From positions 1 through 64,000 of the forward strand of contig JAEEQE010000005.1 of assembly GCA_016285145.1 (NCBI GenBank): DNA of 64,000 nucleotides, written 5' to 3'. The stretch is from Bacteroidales bacterium. GTDB taxonomy: Bacteria; Bacteroidota; Bacteroidia; Bacteroidales; WCHB1-69. Under the pieces are notes generated by a model, which saw only the letters and a program-made list of their open reading frames with translations, searched no databases and was not told the DNA's origin. Both the position numbers and the translations under genes were made by a program. Positions 44,050 through 53,129 of the stretch are shown in pieces; the first letter of the stretch is position 1; each line of letters opens with the position of its first letter.

Positions 44050-44496
44050 ATGATGAAAAAATACGTTCTTCTTATTATTCAAATTTTTGTTATGGGTGCA
44101 ATATCCGCTCAATCGCCGCTTGCCCGCACGTATGATTACGATGCGTCGGGAAATCGGTTGTTGCGCAAGACTGTTACGATGCGGAGTGCAGTGGCTGAAC
44201 CCGATACAATGGAAATTACAGACAGTCGGAAAAATGCGGATTGTTTCATTGACCAAATCGGGCGTTGGGATGTTCATGTGTTTCCTAATCCCACATCGGG
44301 TTTGTTGACTTTGTCGTTTGACAAACCGGTGAAAAAGGGTTTGTATCAAGTCTTTTCCCTGTCGGGGAAGATTCTCATGAAAGGGAATTTGGCACAAAAA
44401 ACACAGTTGGACATGTCTGCAATGCCTTCTGGCACATACCTTCTTGAAATCAAAATAGATAATCTTGATGAAACTTGGAAAATCATAAAACAATAA
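44050..44496 (+). CDS. Small secreted YD-motif protein with T9SS sorting domain
   Basis: 148 residues: a signal peptide (MMKKYVLLIIQIFVMGAISA), a single YD-repeat-like motif just after it (RTYDYDASGNRLLRKTVT), a short polar linker, and a type A T9SS sorting domain (VHVFPNPTSGLLTLSFDK ... SGTYLLEIKIDN) filling the second half. The gene ends 3 bases before the giant RHS gene, so the two are almost certainly co-transcribed and probably co-translated. The RHS protein has a toxin-like tip instead of a sorting domain, which makes this small protein a candidate export or anchoring partner. That role is inference; I know of no characterised example. Confidence 0.83.
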   Translation: MMKKYVLLIIQIFVMGAISAQSPLARTYDYDASGNRLLRKTVTMRSAVAEPDTMEITDSRKNADCFIDQIGRWDVHVFPNPTSGLLTLSFDKPVKKGLYQVFSLSGKILMKGNLAQKTQLDMSAMPSGTYLLEIKIDNLDETWKIIKQ

Positions 44497-44499
44497 ACT

Positions 44500-47400
44500 A
44501 TGAAAACAATATCAAAGATGAATAATATTTTCACACTTCGTCTGCCACTATGGCTTCTCTTATTATTTGCCATACTGCTGTCGGGGAAAATGAAAGGTCA
44601 GAACACAAACCTCCCTGTGGGGGTGATTCCGGGAAATGCAGGAGTGTCGGCTTTGGGCGCAGCCACATACACCATTCCTATAGAGGTGATTCCGGGAACA
44701 GCGGGTGTTCAGCCAAACCTTAACGTGATGTTCAGTAGCGTGACGGGGTTCGGTGCTTTGGGTACACAGTGCGATTTGGGTGGGATTTCTGTCATCAGCC
44801 GAGTGGGGAAAAACCAGTTCCTTGACCATTCGTCATCAGCTGTTTCACTTGACTACAAGGACCGTTTTTCTCTTGACGGTAATCGTCTGGTATGTATGGA
44901 CCCAACGCAGTACGGTCTTGACGGAACCACCTATTACCCTGAATTTGAAGACTATTCTTACGTTGTTTCGTATTCTGGATATGGGAATGGACCTGATTTT
45001 TTCAAGGTTTATTCTGATAACGGGACGATTGCGGAATATGGAAAACATGAAAACTCCAAGCAGATTATAGGAAATATTGTGCTTAACTGGTATGTAAACA
45101 AAATCACCGACCGGAACGGCAACTATATGACCTACACATACGGTCATAGTGGCAATGAGATTTGGATAGAACACATAGACTATACGGGAAACAGTAATGC
45201 GGGATTGTCTCCATACGCCCGCGTTTCATTTGTTTATGACACCACCTCTCACATAGGATCCCGTTTTGTTTACGGATATGAGATTCGCCAGACCCGGCTG
45301 CTTTCTTCAATACGCGTGGAATACTACAACGGAGGTGCGTATGAATTGGTGCGCCGGTATGATTTTACGTACAGCTACGAATCACCAAAAAAATTGGAGA
45401 ACATCCATCTTACGGCTTCTGATGACCAGACCATGCTGAATCCCGTGTCGTTACAATGGGAAACCCAGGGTGTGGGAGTGCCGGATACGACACATATATA
45501 TACTTCGGCTTTCCATAATGGGTCGAAGCATTTGTCCATTGACTTCAACAAGGACGGTCTTGTTGACATAGTGGAATATGATGCCGACCATTGTGTATTC
45601 TTTCAAAATACGGGGAATACGTTCCAATATGTGCATGTGGAAACTGCCGATGTTTCGAATGAATGGCAGATACTCCTATGTGTTGCCGCTGATGTGGACG
45701 GGGATGGCTATAGTGAGCTTCTTATTGTTTACCAAAAACCTACCGCATCAAAAATCCACGTGTTTGAAGTTTCGTATAATGGGTCTTCATTTCACACGGA
45801 GGAGTTTTCAAGCGAGATTCAGGCCAGTGCCGTACATAAAGATAATGTTTTTGCTGGTGATTTTTTCGGCAACGACCGCCATCAGATGTTGCTTCATTTT
45901 GATACAAGAGTCATGTTGCTGGGAGATTACAAAGGTTCTTTTAGAACCATCTATATCAACACGTTGCAGAATTCCCTTGTTGAAATTCTGGATTTTGACG
46001 GTGATCGTCAGATGGAGTTCATGGTATTGAACAGGGATGTGAATATATTCAAATGCGATCCGGATAATAATACAATCAACCGAATACGACGGCTGAATCA
46101 TTTGCCGGATAAATTCATTGGAACGGGCGATTTCAACGGGGACGGCATATCCGATTTGCTTTTAAGGACAATAGACAACCCGGATCCGGGGTTGTCTTAT
46201 TGGGTTTCTTTTGGTACGGGCCACGATTTCACTTCTGCCGTTGCTCATGACACGTACCTTTACCATACGGCAGGGGATAAGACTCCCCCTCGCGTGGCGG
46301 ACATAAACGGCGACGGATACGATGACATTATGACTTTTATATTGAGTAATGCAGGATTAAAGGTCCAATATCATTTGGGAAGAGGTTATTATAACGACAC
46401 ATTACATTTTTTACGTTGCAATCACATCCCACATCCTTGTTTAGTTACCAGTTCAGAAATGACAGGTGGAGACTATGACATCCTTATCGGTGATTTCGAC
46501 AACAACCATCATCTTGACATTTTGGTTTTCAAGGATATTGGCACATCTATTCCGGGAGTCATGCTGTACGATTTCAACGCAGAAAAGCAGCCTCCTCAAA
46601 TGGTGCAGCTGAACAAGGGTGACGGTTCCTTCACACGATGGCACTTCAGGGAAATCCGTGGCATGATATACCGATATGCATCTTTCATAAGCCAAATCCC
46701 GCTGTTTTTCAATGTGGTGGATACACTTACAAGTTCCGGTGAAACCCCTGTAGACCTTCATCGGACTTGTTATGATTTTGCAGTGCCCTATTACACACCT
46801 CGCAGGCGGCAGGTGCTGGGCTTCGGCAGCACGGTGGTCCGTGATATGACACATCATACCACCGACAGCATGACGATGACCAATGTGAAGGCTGAAAACA
46901 ACGTCTGGCAGGACGTTCTTCTTCCCGTAAGCCGGAAAAAGTATGTCGGGAACAGGCTTCTGCAAACGACGGAATATGGGGCCGAATGTCATCTGCTGCC
47001 CCTTAACCGAAGGATACTTATCACACCTCTCTCTGTCACCACCAACCATCTGGAAGGGACCGTCTCCACTGTTCGGAACACGTATTATGTGAGCGGTCGC
47101 TTGCGAAGCAGCACTTCGGAGGTCCGGGATGTGGCTGCCGCAGAGCCTCTGACATTGGATTCCGTACGGTATGCGTACCTTTCCATTACAATCCCTAACG
47201 GCATCAGCATCACTTTGCCGGACTCTTCTGAAACAATTTCGCGTATGGCCGGCAGTCCTCGGCAGATTGTCGGGACAAAGCGCTATACGTACAATTATCT
47301 GGGACAGCCCGTAACCTGCAACACAATGTCTGATGGCCAAACCGTCATCAAACAGTTTGGAGGGTATAATGCTTACGGCCTTGCCACTGAGGAGACCTTG

Positions 47401-50400
47401 TCGGCTGACAGTTGCCAAAGTCGTATGACCAGCCTTTCGTTCGACCCCACCGGACGCTTCGTGGTGCAGGCCACTAATCCTCTTAACCATTCAACATCCA
47501 GTGTATATGATCCCAAAACCGGCCTCGTGCTGGCGAAGACAGATGCGAACGGGCTGACGACCACCTACTCATACGATTCCTGGGGACGGATGGACACGGT
47601 TCGCTATCCAGACGGCACCATGACCACATACGCCTGCCGATGGTACACGCAGTCATCCATACCCAAGGCCTTATATTATACAGTGGCACAGACCACTGGA
47701 TCGGCCCGCGAGTACCACTATTACGATCTGCTCGGACGCAATATCCGAACCCGGAAAATCGACTCTTACACCGACACTCGCTATAACACCAAGGGTTTGG
47801 TTGACAGTGTATCAGCCCCTCATGCCGTGGGCGTGGCGGATGTTGACAAACTTTGGCATACCTATCAGTACGACAGCCTTGGCAGACTCACCTCTGAACA
47901 CGGACCCTACACGGATCTTTCCTACAGCTATTCGGCCCGTACTGTGAGCATAACGGACAACCTGAGGCAAACCACCACAGTGAAAACCTCCGATGCCGCC
48001 GGCAGACCGCTATTAGCATCGGACCCGGGTGGAACCATTCTTTACCAATACGCCTTGGACACCTGTAGCGGACATACGGTACTGCGCACGGATGTGACTA
48101 CGGTTGGCAATACCACTTCTGCATGGACTGACCAGCAAGGGAACCGGTTGAAATTGGACGACCCGGATGCCGGTGTCCTGACATACCAATATAACACGTA
48201 CGGGGAACTGGTGCGGCAGACTGACGCACGAGGCTTTTCCACCCTTTTCACATACGACAAGCTGGGGCGTGCCACACAGAAAACGTACACCGATACGACA
48301 GGGACCCTCCGGACTGTAAATTTCACCTACGACCAGTTTTCCAGCAACAACCGTGGGCGTGGAAAGCCTTCCACCATACAGATAAACGACACCCTTGCCG
48401 AACAGTATGTCTATGATCAATTGGGTCGATTGAAGCAAACCACCCGCTATGTGGATGGGACCGCCCACACGGAAATTTGTACTTATAATGCCTTTGGACA
48501 ACTTGACACATTTGCATATCCCGACGGATTTGCCGTGAAATACGGATACGAAGAAAGCGGAAGACTGAATGCCATAACCCTGTGCGGAAGCGAAGTCCAG
48601 TTGGTAAAGGTGCCACGATACAATCTGTATGGCCATGCCACCCGCATTGAATACGGCAACGGACTTGCCACGGATTGGGAATATGACAGCAGAGGTATAC
48701 TTACCCGCATCAACACAGGAAATATAATAGACTATGAAGTAATACCCGACACTCTGCCAGGGCCTCCCGACCCTCCCATTGATCCCCCTGTAATAGGACC
48801 ACTCTCTATACACCCGTTATATATGTCGGGTATGGATGACGTTTATAGCATTGACAGCACTGTGCAAAACTTCCGCTACACATACGACGGTATAGGGCGG
48901 CTTGTGCAGCGCACAGGCAGATATGGACAGTACGAAAACTTCCAGTATGACAACCTTGACCGGCTGACCTCTTTTACGCAAGGTTCGGCAAACGGCATTT
49001 CCCAGACTTTCTCCACTGTATATAATACACAGGGCAACATTACGGGCAGCACCCTGGCGGGCTCCTACCAGTATGACAGTGAAAAGCCGCACGCGGTGAC
49101 ATCCGTGATGCCCTCCACCAACTTTCCGGAGGCAATTTCTTCCTCACAATGCGAAACGGAGTACAATTTCTTGAGCCAGCCTTCACGAATTGCGGAGGAA
49201 AATGTGGAGATTCTGTTGGAGTACGGAGCTGACAACCAACGTGCGAAGACGGTATTCAAAAACAGTGGGCATATTGCTCGCACCCGCTACCATATCAGTG
49301 CCAATTATGAGAGGGAAACGGATTTGAGGGGCGTGGAATGGAACTACCATTACATCTACGGGCCCAACGGCCTCGCCGCCCTCTGTGTGCGGCGTGATGG
49401 GGTGGACAGTCTCTATTACGTACACCCCGACCGTTTGGGCAGTTACACGCACATCACCAATGCAGGCAAGCAGGTAGTGCGGGCGTTACACTTCGACCCA
49501 TGGGGCAACGTGAAAGCCGACACCAACTGGACGGTGTTTGCCACGAACGCCCCTTCTACGCTGATACGCTCTTTTCGCTTCGACCGCGGCTTTACCGGCC
49601 ACGAGCACTACGCCGACTTGAAGATTATAAACATGAACGGCCGCCTGTACGACCCTGTGATTGCCCGTTTCTTTTCGCCTGACAACTTTGTGCAGCTGCC
49701 CGACTTCACTCAGAGCTATAACCGGTATTCGTACTGCCTGAACAACCCGTTGCAATATGTGGACCCGAGCGGAGAGAAGTTGAAATGGTGGCAGAATCTG
49801 CTGATTGGTTTAGGATTAGATTTCTTGACAGGAGGGGCTGTCTCTACGGCAGCATCTTTATTAGGAACCTCCGTGGCCTTCTCAAGTACCAGTATTGGTT
49901 ATGAGATGCAGAAATTAGTCTCACCTGTTGCTTTCAAGTTTAGTTACGGTTTTGGTTCCCGCAACCATATCGGGTTTGATGCTTCGTTTGGGCCTGGCGG
50001 CATATTGGATTACCGCTGGCACGGTGGTGTTAGTTACTATTTTGGCGATAACGCCTACGGCAAATATAACGGATGGGAATTCCGCGACGGGGCTGAAATA
50101 CGATGGTATGGTGTGGCAAGTATTTCAGGTACACGATTCAGTGCAGGGGAATATTCACAGATTACGAATAAAATAACCATAGGAAATGCTCGTAAAAACA
50201 TTTCGTATGAAAACGACCAGTTGTTCGGCATTGGCAAAGTACTGGGAATATATAACGCTGATGGAGGGGATCGCTGGCGTTCGGCCGCTGTACAATTTCG
50301 TTACGGACTTTTCAATGCCACTCTCAATCTCTTCACTGGAGACCCAGGATTAGTTGAAAGGGATCGCAGTATTACTAATTATTTCCATGAATACTATAGT

Positions 50401-50622
50401 AGTGAAGGAGCTCTGGATGCCAATCAACGAGCTGGAGTCCTTAGTTTTGGATTTGGTTCATTTCGTTTAGGACGTAATTCTGAAATCATACGACATATTT
50501 TTCAAAATGAGTTAGCACACTCTGCCATTATGAAAGATGGACCTGCATGGTTCAAGTTTTTAGACATCGAACCAACTTGGTTTTGGTATTTCGGTAGTTT
50601 CAATGGCAATACATTATGGTAG
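44500..50622 (+). CDS. Giant RHS-repeat protein (SpvB/VCBS/YD/RHS core) with polymorphic toxin tip
   Basis: 2040 residues. Signal peptide (about 1-34); SpvB-like N-terminal domain (about 38-330; SALGAATYTIPIEVIPGTAG); five or six VCBS/FG-GAP calcium-binding-type motifs (DFNKDGLVDI, DVDGDGYSEL, DFNGDGISDL, DINGDGYDDI) between about 345 and 680; a TcB-like middle part (PYYTPRRRQVLGFGSTVV); YD repeats (about 950-1600; YDSLGRLTSE, YDQLGRLKQT); and the RHS core (about 1618-1758) ending NPLQYVDPSGE, where the tip begins. This shell normally encapsulates its own C-terminus. The 280-residue tip (FKFSYGFGSRNHIGFDASFG, YRWHGGVSYYFG) looks like the predicted polymorphic toxin type 23 family; that assignment is from memory and moderate. 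An ATG at 44518 is an alternative start. Confidence 0.9.
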   Translation: MKTISKMNNIFTLRLPLWLLLLFAILLSGKMKGQNTNLPVGVIPGNAGVSALGAATYTIPIEVIPGTAGVQPNLNVMFSSVTGFGALGTQCDLGGISVISRVGKNQFLDHSSSAVSLDYKDRFSLDGNRLVCMDPTQYGLDGTTYYPEFEDYSYVVSYSGYGNGPDFFKVYSDNGTIAEYGKHENSKQIIGNIVLNWYVNKITDRNGNYMTYTYGHSGNEIWIEHIDYTGNSNAGLSPYARVSFVYDTTSHIGSRFVYGYEIRQTRLLSSIRVEYYNGGAYELVRRYDFTYSYESPKKLENIHLTASDDQTMLNPVSLQWETQGVGVPDTTHIYTSAFHNGSKHLSIDFNKDGLVDIVEYDADHCVFFQNTGNTFQYVHVETADVSNEWQILLCVAADVDGDGYSELLIVYQKPTASKIHVFEVSYNGSSFHTEEFSSEIQASAVHKDNVFAGDFFGNDRHQMLLHFDTRVMLLGDYKGSFRTIYINTLQNSLVEILDFDGDRQMEFMVLNRDVNIFKCDPDNNTINRIRRLNHLPDKFIGTGDFNGDGISDLLLRTIDNPDPGLSYWVSFGTGHDFTSAVAHDTYLYHTAGDKTPPRVADINGDGYDDIMTFILSNAGLKVQYHLGRGYYNDTLHFLRCNHIPHPCLVTSSEMTGGDYDILIGDFDNNHHLDILVFKDIGTSIPGVMLYDFNAEKQPPQMVQLNKGDGSFTRWHFREIRGMIYRYASFISQIPLFFNVVDTLTSSGETPVDLHRTCYDFAVPYYTPRRRQVLGFGSTVVRDMTHHTTDSMTMTNVKAENNVWQDVLLPVSRKKYVGNRLLQTTEYGAECHLLPLNRRILITPLSVTTNHLEGTVSTVRNTYYVSGRLRSSTSEVRDVAAAEPLTLDSVRYAYLSITIPNGISITLPDSSETISRMAGSPRQIVGTKRYTYNYLGQPVTCNTMSDGQTVIKQFGGYNAYGLATEETLSADSCQSRMTSLSFDPTGRFVVQATNPLNHSTSSVYDPKTGLVLAKTDANGLTTTYSYDSWGRMDTVRYPDGTMTTYACRWYTQSSIPKALYYTVAQTTGSAREYHYYDLLGRNIRTRKIDSYTDTRYNTKGLVDSVSAPHAVGVADVDKLWHTYQYDSLGRLTSEHGPYTDLSYSYSARTVSITDNLRQTTTVKTSDAAGRPLLASDPGGTILYQYALDTCSGHTVLRTDVTTVGNTTSAWTDQQGNRLKLDDPDAGVLTYQYNTYGELVRQTDARGFSTLFTYDKLGRATQKTYTDTTGTLRTVNFTYDQFSSNNRGRGKPSTIQINDTLAEQYVYDQLGRLKQTTRYVDGTAHTEICTYNAFGQLDTFAYPDGFAVKYGYEESGRLNAITLCGSEVQLVKVPRYNLYGHATRIEYGNGLATDWEYDSRGILTRINTGNIIDYEVIPDTLPGPPDPPIDPPVIGPLSIHPLYMSGMDDVYSIDSTVQNFRYTYDGIGRLVQRTGRYGQYENFQYDNLDRLTSFTQGSANGISQTFSTVYNTQGNITGSTLAGSYQYDSEKPHAVTSVMPSTNFPEAISSSQCETEYNFLSQPSRIAEENVEILLEYGADNQRAKTVFKNSGHIARTRYHISANYERETDLRGVEWNYHYIYGPNGLAALCVRRDGVDSLYYVHPDRLGSYTHITNAGKQVVRALHFDPWGNVKADTNWTVFATNAPSTLIRSFRFDRGFTGHEHYADLKIINMNGRLYDPVIARFFSPDNFVQLPDFTQSYNRYSYCLNNPLQYVDPSGEKLKWWQNLLIGLGLDFLTGGAVSTAASLLGTSVAFSSTSIGYEMQKLVSPVAFKFSYGFGSRNHIGFDASFGPGGILDYRWHGGVSYYFGDNAYGKYNGWEFRDGAEIRWYGVASISGTRFSAGEYSQITNKITIGNARKNISYENDQLFGIGKVLGIYNADGGDRWRSAAVQFRYGLFNATLNLFTGDPGLVERDRSITNYFHEYYSSEGALDANQRAGVLSFGFGSFRLGRNSEIIRHIFQNELAHSAIMKDGPAWFKFLDIEPTWFWYFGSFNGNTLW

Positions 50623-50642
50623 AATCGTATAATAATGCTATT

Positions 50643-51194
50643 ATGAATAGACATATTACATATATAATGATATTTATCAATTTGCTGTTTTTCAGTTGTA
50701 CAAAACCAACACACCAATTTTCCAAAGAATCATATACGGGAGGAGAACTGCGGACAGATGGTTTTTATTACACTAATCTTTATTATCATGATCGTAACAA
50801 TGTCCCTTCTGATGGATTCTTTCACCTGATTTTTTTATACAGAGATGGTTTATGGTTTGAAGGTGTTTCTTTTTTCGAAGCCAATGATATTAACATGATT
50901 TCGCAAGAGTGCATCGAGCATGTCATATCTGCGTATCCTTGGCGTTACGATAATATTAACGAATGGGGTGTCTATAAGGTCCTTAAAGATCGATTATATT
51001 GGACAATGTGTGAGTATCGAGGAATGGGAGACTGGTTTACTTCCTTGGATTCAGCTTACATTCTAAATGATACCACTTTTGTAAAAGTAAATTATACTTC
51101 CCAGAGTAATGGCCATCAGCCCTACGAAATCACCTATCATTTCCACCAATTCTCCTACAAACCTGACAGCAGCGTTGCATACCAGTGGTGGTAG
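50643..51194 (+). CDS. Lipoprotein directly after the RHS toxin, candidate immunity protein
   Basis: 183 residues from the ATG at 50643, which begins a lipoprotein signal MNRHITYIMIFINLLFFSC with lipobox LFFSC; an ATG at 50616 overlaps the RHS stop and is less likely. The mature protein is rich in Tyr, Trp and Asp with no known motif. It lies 20 bases behind the toxin tip, the standard place for the cognate immunity gene in polymorphic toxin loci, and is more AT-rich than the upstream part of the RHS gene. A periplasmic lipoprotein would fit a toxin acting in the envelope. Function inferred only from position. Confidence 0.65.
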   Translation: MNRHITYIMIFINLLFFSCTKPTHQFSKESYTGGELRTDGFYYTNLYYHDRNNVPSDGFFHLIFLYRDGLWFEGVSFFEANDINMISQECIEHVISAYPWRYDNINEWGVYKVLKDRLYWTMCEYRGMGDWFTSLDSAYILNDTTFVKVNYTSQSNGHQPYEITYHFHQFSYKPDSSVAYQWW

Positions 51195-51281
51195 GTATAA
51201 TGTCCCCAAAATTTCCGACAGCAAGTTAACCCCCAAAAAGTATAATGCTCCCCAATTTCATACCGTAAACCAAATAAATTG

Positions 51282-51289
51282 TACTTTCG
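51282..51289 (+). promoter_or_regulatory. Possible -7 box (TACTTTCG) before the orphan RHS tip
   Basis: TACTTTCG differs from TAnnTTTG at one position and lies 11 bases before the ATG at 51301. Weak support. Confidence 0.3.
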
Positions 51290-51300
51290 CAGCAGAAAAG

Positions 51301-52332
51301 ATGATGACCTTGACCCGAACATACAGTCCTGTGGAAATATCCGTGCGATACGCGGAGACACAAGGTTTTACCGGCCACGAGCACTACGCCGACTTGAAGA
51401 TTATAAATATGAACGGGAGGCTCTACGACCCCGTGATTGCGCGTTTCTTCTCGCCCGACAATTTTGTTCAGGCACCGGATTTCACGCAGAGTTTCAACCG
51501 ATATTCGTATTGTTTGAACAACCCGCTGCAGTACGTGGATCCGAGCGGGGAGAATGTCTTCGATGCATTCCTATATGGCTTTTGCTGCATCCTCACTTTA
51601 CCCGCCCGTATAATAACGGAGGGAGTCAGTTGGGTAAACGACCATATCAACGGTGACGTGAAGCCTGACGGCTACTTCCATGCCGACTATCTTTTCAATT
51701 GCGATCCTCCGCACGAAATAGACTATCAAAATGTCGTAAACTTGCAAAATCCGTACACAGCCACCTATTATGAACCCGACATGATGACCGACGCCGACGG
51801 CACCACCTACCGCACCGAGTACTATTGGGCGGCGGTGGGGTCGGGAGGAGAACATTGCTACAAGGTGGGCAAGGGCTTCTGGAAGAAAATCTTCACCCCC
51901 TACAAGGAAACGGGCAGGTGGTACACGAGGATGGTGCCGGTAGAGACAAAAGACGAAAAACTCCCCAATGATAATTCAAATGTCACTACTGTTGATGTTG
52001 GAATGGTCACTAATTTCATAGGGGTATCATCTTCTATTTATTCTGAAGGCAATTCAGGTTTGAATTATTATGTTCCTTATGGAATTTCCGTTTTGGCTTA
52101 TGGCACACAAATGTTTGATATTGGAAGGGACGCATACAAGAATTGGCCTCCTTCCTTTGAAAATGCGTATGATTTCGCGACTGCGAACATTGGCTTTTGG
52201 GGAGGCCCGGAGGGTGCAATAGTAGGATTTACGCTAGATTTTCTTAAACGTGGTGTAAAATGGACTGCCAATTATTTATCTGAATTTGAAATGGAATTAA
52301 GAAGAATAAACTCACCTCAAACATACTATTAA
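51301..52332 (+). CDS. Orphan RHS core fragment with a different C-terminal tip
   Basis: About 343 residues from the ATG at 51301 (the frame is open from 51109, but the earlier part overlaps the lipoprotein gene and has no meaning). After about 20 residues it enters the last part of the RHS core, nearly identical to the large gene (GFTGHEHYADLKIINMNGRL ... NPLQYVDPSGE), then a different 270-residue tip beginning NVFDAFLYGFCC. The tip matches no family I recognise; its last third is clearly more AT-rich than its middle, suggesting a composite origin. This is the expected form of a silent or displaced tip cassette. It may be unexpressed, expressed alone, or recombine onto the main gene. Confidence 0.75.
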   Translation: MMTLTRTYSPVEISVRYAETQGFTGHEHYADLKIINMNGRLYDPVIARFFSPDNFVQAPDFTQSFNRYSYCLNNPLQYVDPSGENVFDAFLYGFCCILTLPARIITEGVSWVNDHINGDVKPDGYFHADYLFNCDPPHEIDYQNVVNLQNPYTATYYEPDMMTDADGTTYRTEYYWAAVGSGGEHCYKVGKGFWKKIFTPYKETGRWYTRMVPVETKDEKLPNDNSNVTTVDVGMVTNFIGVSSSIYSEGNSGLNYYVPYGISVLAYGTQMFDIGRDAYKNWPPSFENAYDFATANIGFWGGPEGAIVGFTLDFLKRGVKWTANYLSEFEMELRRINSPQTYY

Positions 52333-52333
52333 T

Positions 52334-52852
52334 ATGAAGTCTTCCTTATCTTATAGAAATCTTTTTTTTGAGGGAATTATTCCCCTGTTGTCTGTGGTGG
52401 TATGGATACCGGTGTTTTATTGGATTTTGAATTATCAATGGACAAATCCACTATGGGAAAATATTTTATTTCTTCTTCTAATTATAGATATGATATTTCT
52501 TCTTTCCATTTATCCCATTGGTGTTTTGGTTAAATATCTCCTATACGATTACGATACGTTATTGGAGTACGATGTTTGTAACGAAAAGATTAGTTATGAC
52601 AGGGAAGATATTAAGGTCGATTTTCAATTATCAGACATAGAATCTTTTGTCCGAATTCGCCCTCTATTAAGATCAGCGATAGGCTCTATATATGAAATAA
52701 AACTAAAATCAGGTTGTGTTATTACAGTGACAGATTTGCTTTCTGTAATGCAACAAATAGAAAAACATTTTGAAATAATCGATACATATTACGAATGTGT
52801 GCTGTTTCGTAAATTTTACAACGTTAGACCCAAAAATGATGATTCAAAATAG
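52334..52852 (+). CDS. Membrane protein after the orphan tip, candidate immunity protein
   Basis: A 172-residue AT-rich gene starting 1 base after the orphan tip stop. Two hydrophobic helices (about residues 12-32 and 41-68) precede a cytoplasmic domain of about 100 residues that could be a PH-like beta fold (YDVCNEKISYDREDIKVDFQ). It has no recognised family. The tight coupling to the orphan tip and the odd composition suggest it is the immunity protein of that tip and moved with it. Position-based inference. Confidence 0.6.
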   Translation: MKSSLSYRNLFFEGIIPLLSVVVWIPVFYWILNYQWTNPLWENILFLLLIIDMIFLLSIYPIGVLVKYLLYDYDTLLEYDVCNEKISYDREDIKVDFQLSDIESFVRIRPLLRSAIGSIYEIKLKSGCVITVTDLLSVMQQIEKHFEIIDTYYECVLFRKFYNVRPKNDDSK

Positions 52853-52856
52853 TGCA

Positions 52857-53010
52857 CATTATTACTACGTCTATGGCGCCAACGGCCTCGCCGCCCTCTG
52901 CGTGCGCCGCAACGGGGTGGACAGTCTCTATTACGTACATCCCGACCGGTTGGGCAGCTACACGCACCTCACCGATGCCGACAAGCAGGTGGTGCGGGCG
53001 TTGCCTGTGA
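52857..53010 (+). pseudogene. Truncated RHS core remnant
   Basis: This stretch encodes HYYYVYGANGLAALCVRRNG ... SLYYVHPDRLGSYTH ... KQVVRAL, matching residues about 1616-1664 of the giant RHS protein (DNA 49345-49490) with high identity and then stopping abruptly. It corresponds to the core just upstream of the part kept in the orphan at 51364. It has no start, no tip and a short unrelated tail, so it is a recombination scar. Confidence 0.85.
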
Positions 53011-53070
53011 TGAGAAGTTTACCTTTTTCAGCACCCTCATTTCCGAAGCGGATGGTATGAATTTTTTTTG

Positions 53071-53078
53071 TACTTTTG
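53071..53078 (+). promoter_or_regulatory. -7 box (TACTTTTG) for rplY
   Basis: TACTTTTGCCG after a T-run, about 52 bases upstream of the ATG at 53130. It marks the right edge of the RHS island. Confidence 0.65.
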
Positions 53079-53129
53079 CCGCCGTTTTTAAAATACCCCA
53101 AATATTAATCATTTAAAAATCAAAAAGTA

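Noticed and set aside
44050-50622. Insertion sequence or prophage around the RHS locus
   Set aside because: No transposase, integrase or flanking target duplication is visible; the island is explained by RHS core recombination.
51109-51300. Longer start for the orphan RHS tip
   Set aside because: The extra codons overlap the lipoprotein gene and encode a low-complexity Ser/Thr/Pro sequence with no relation to RHS proteins.
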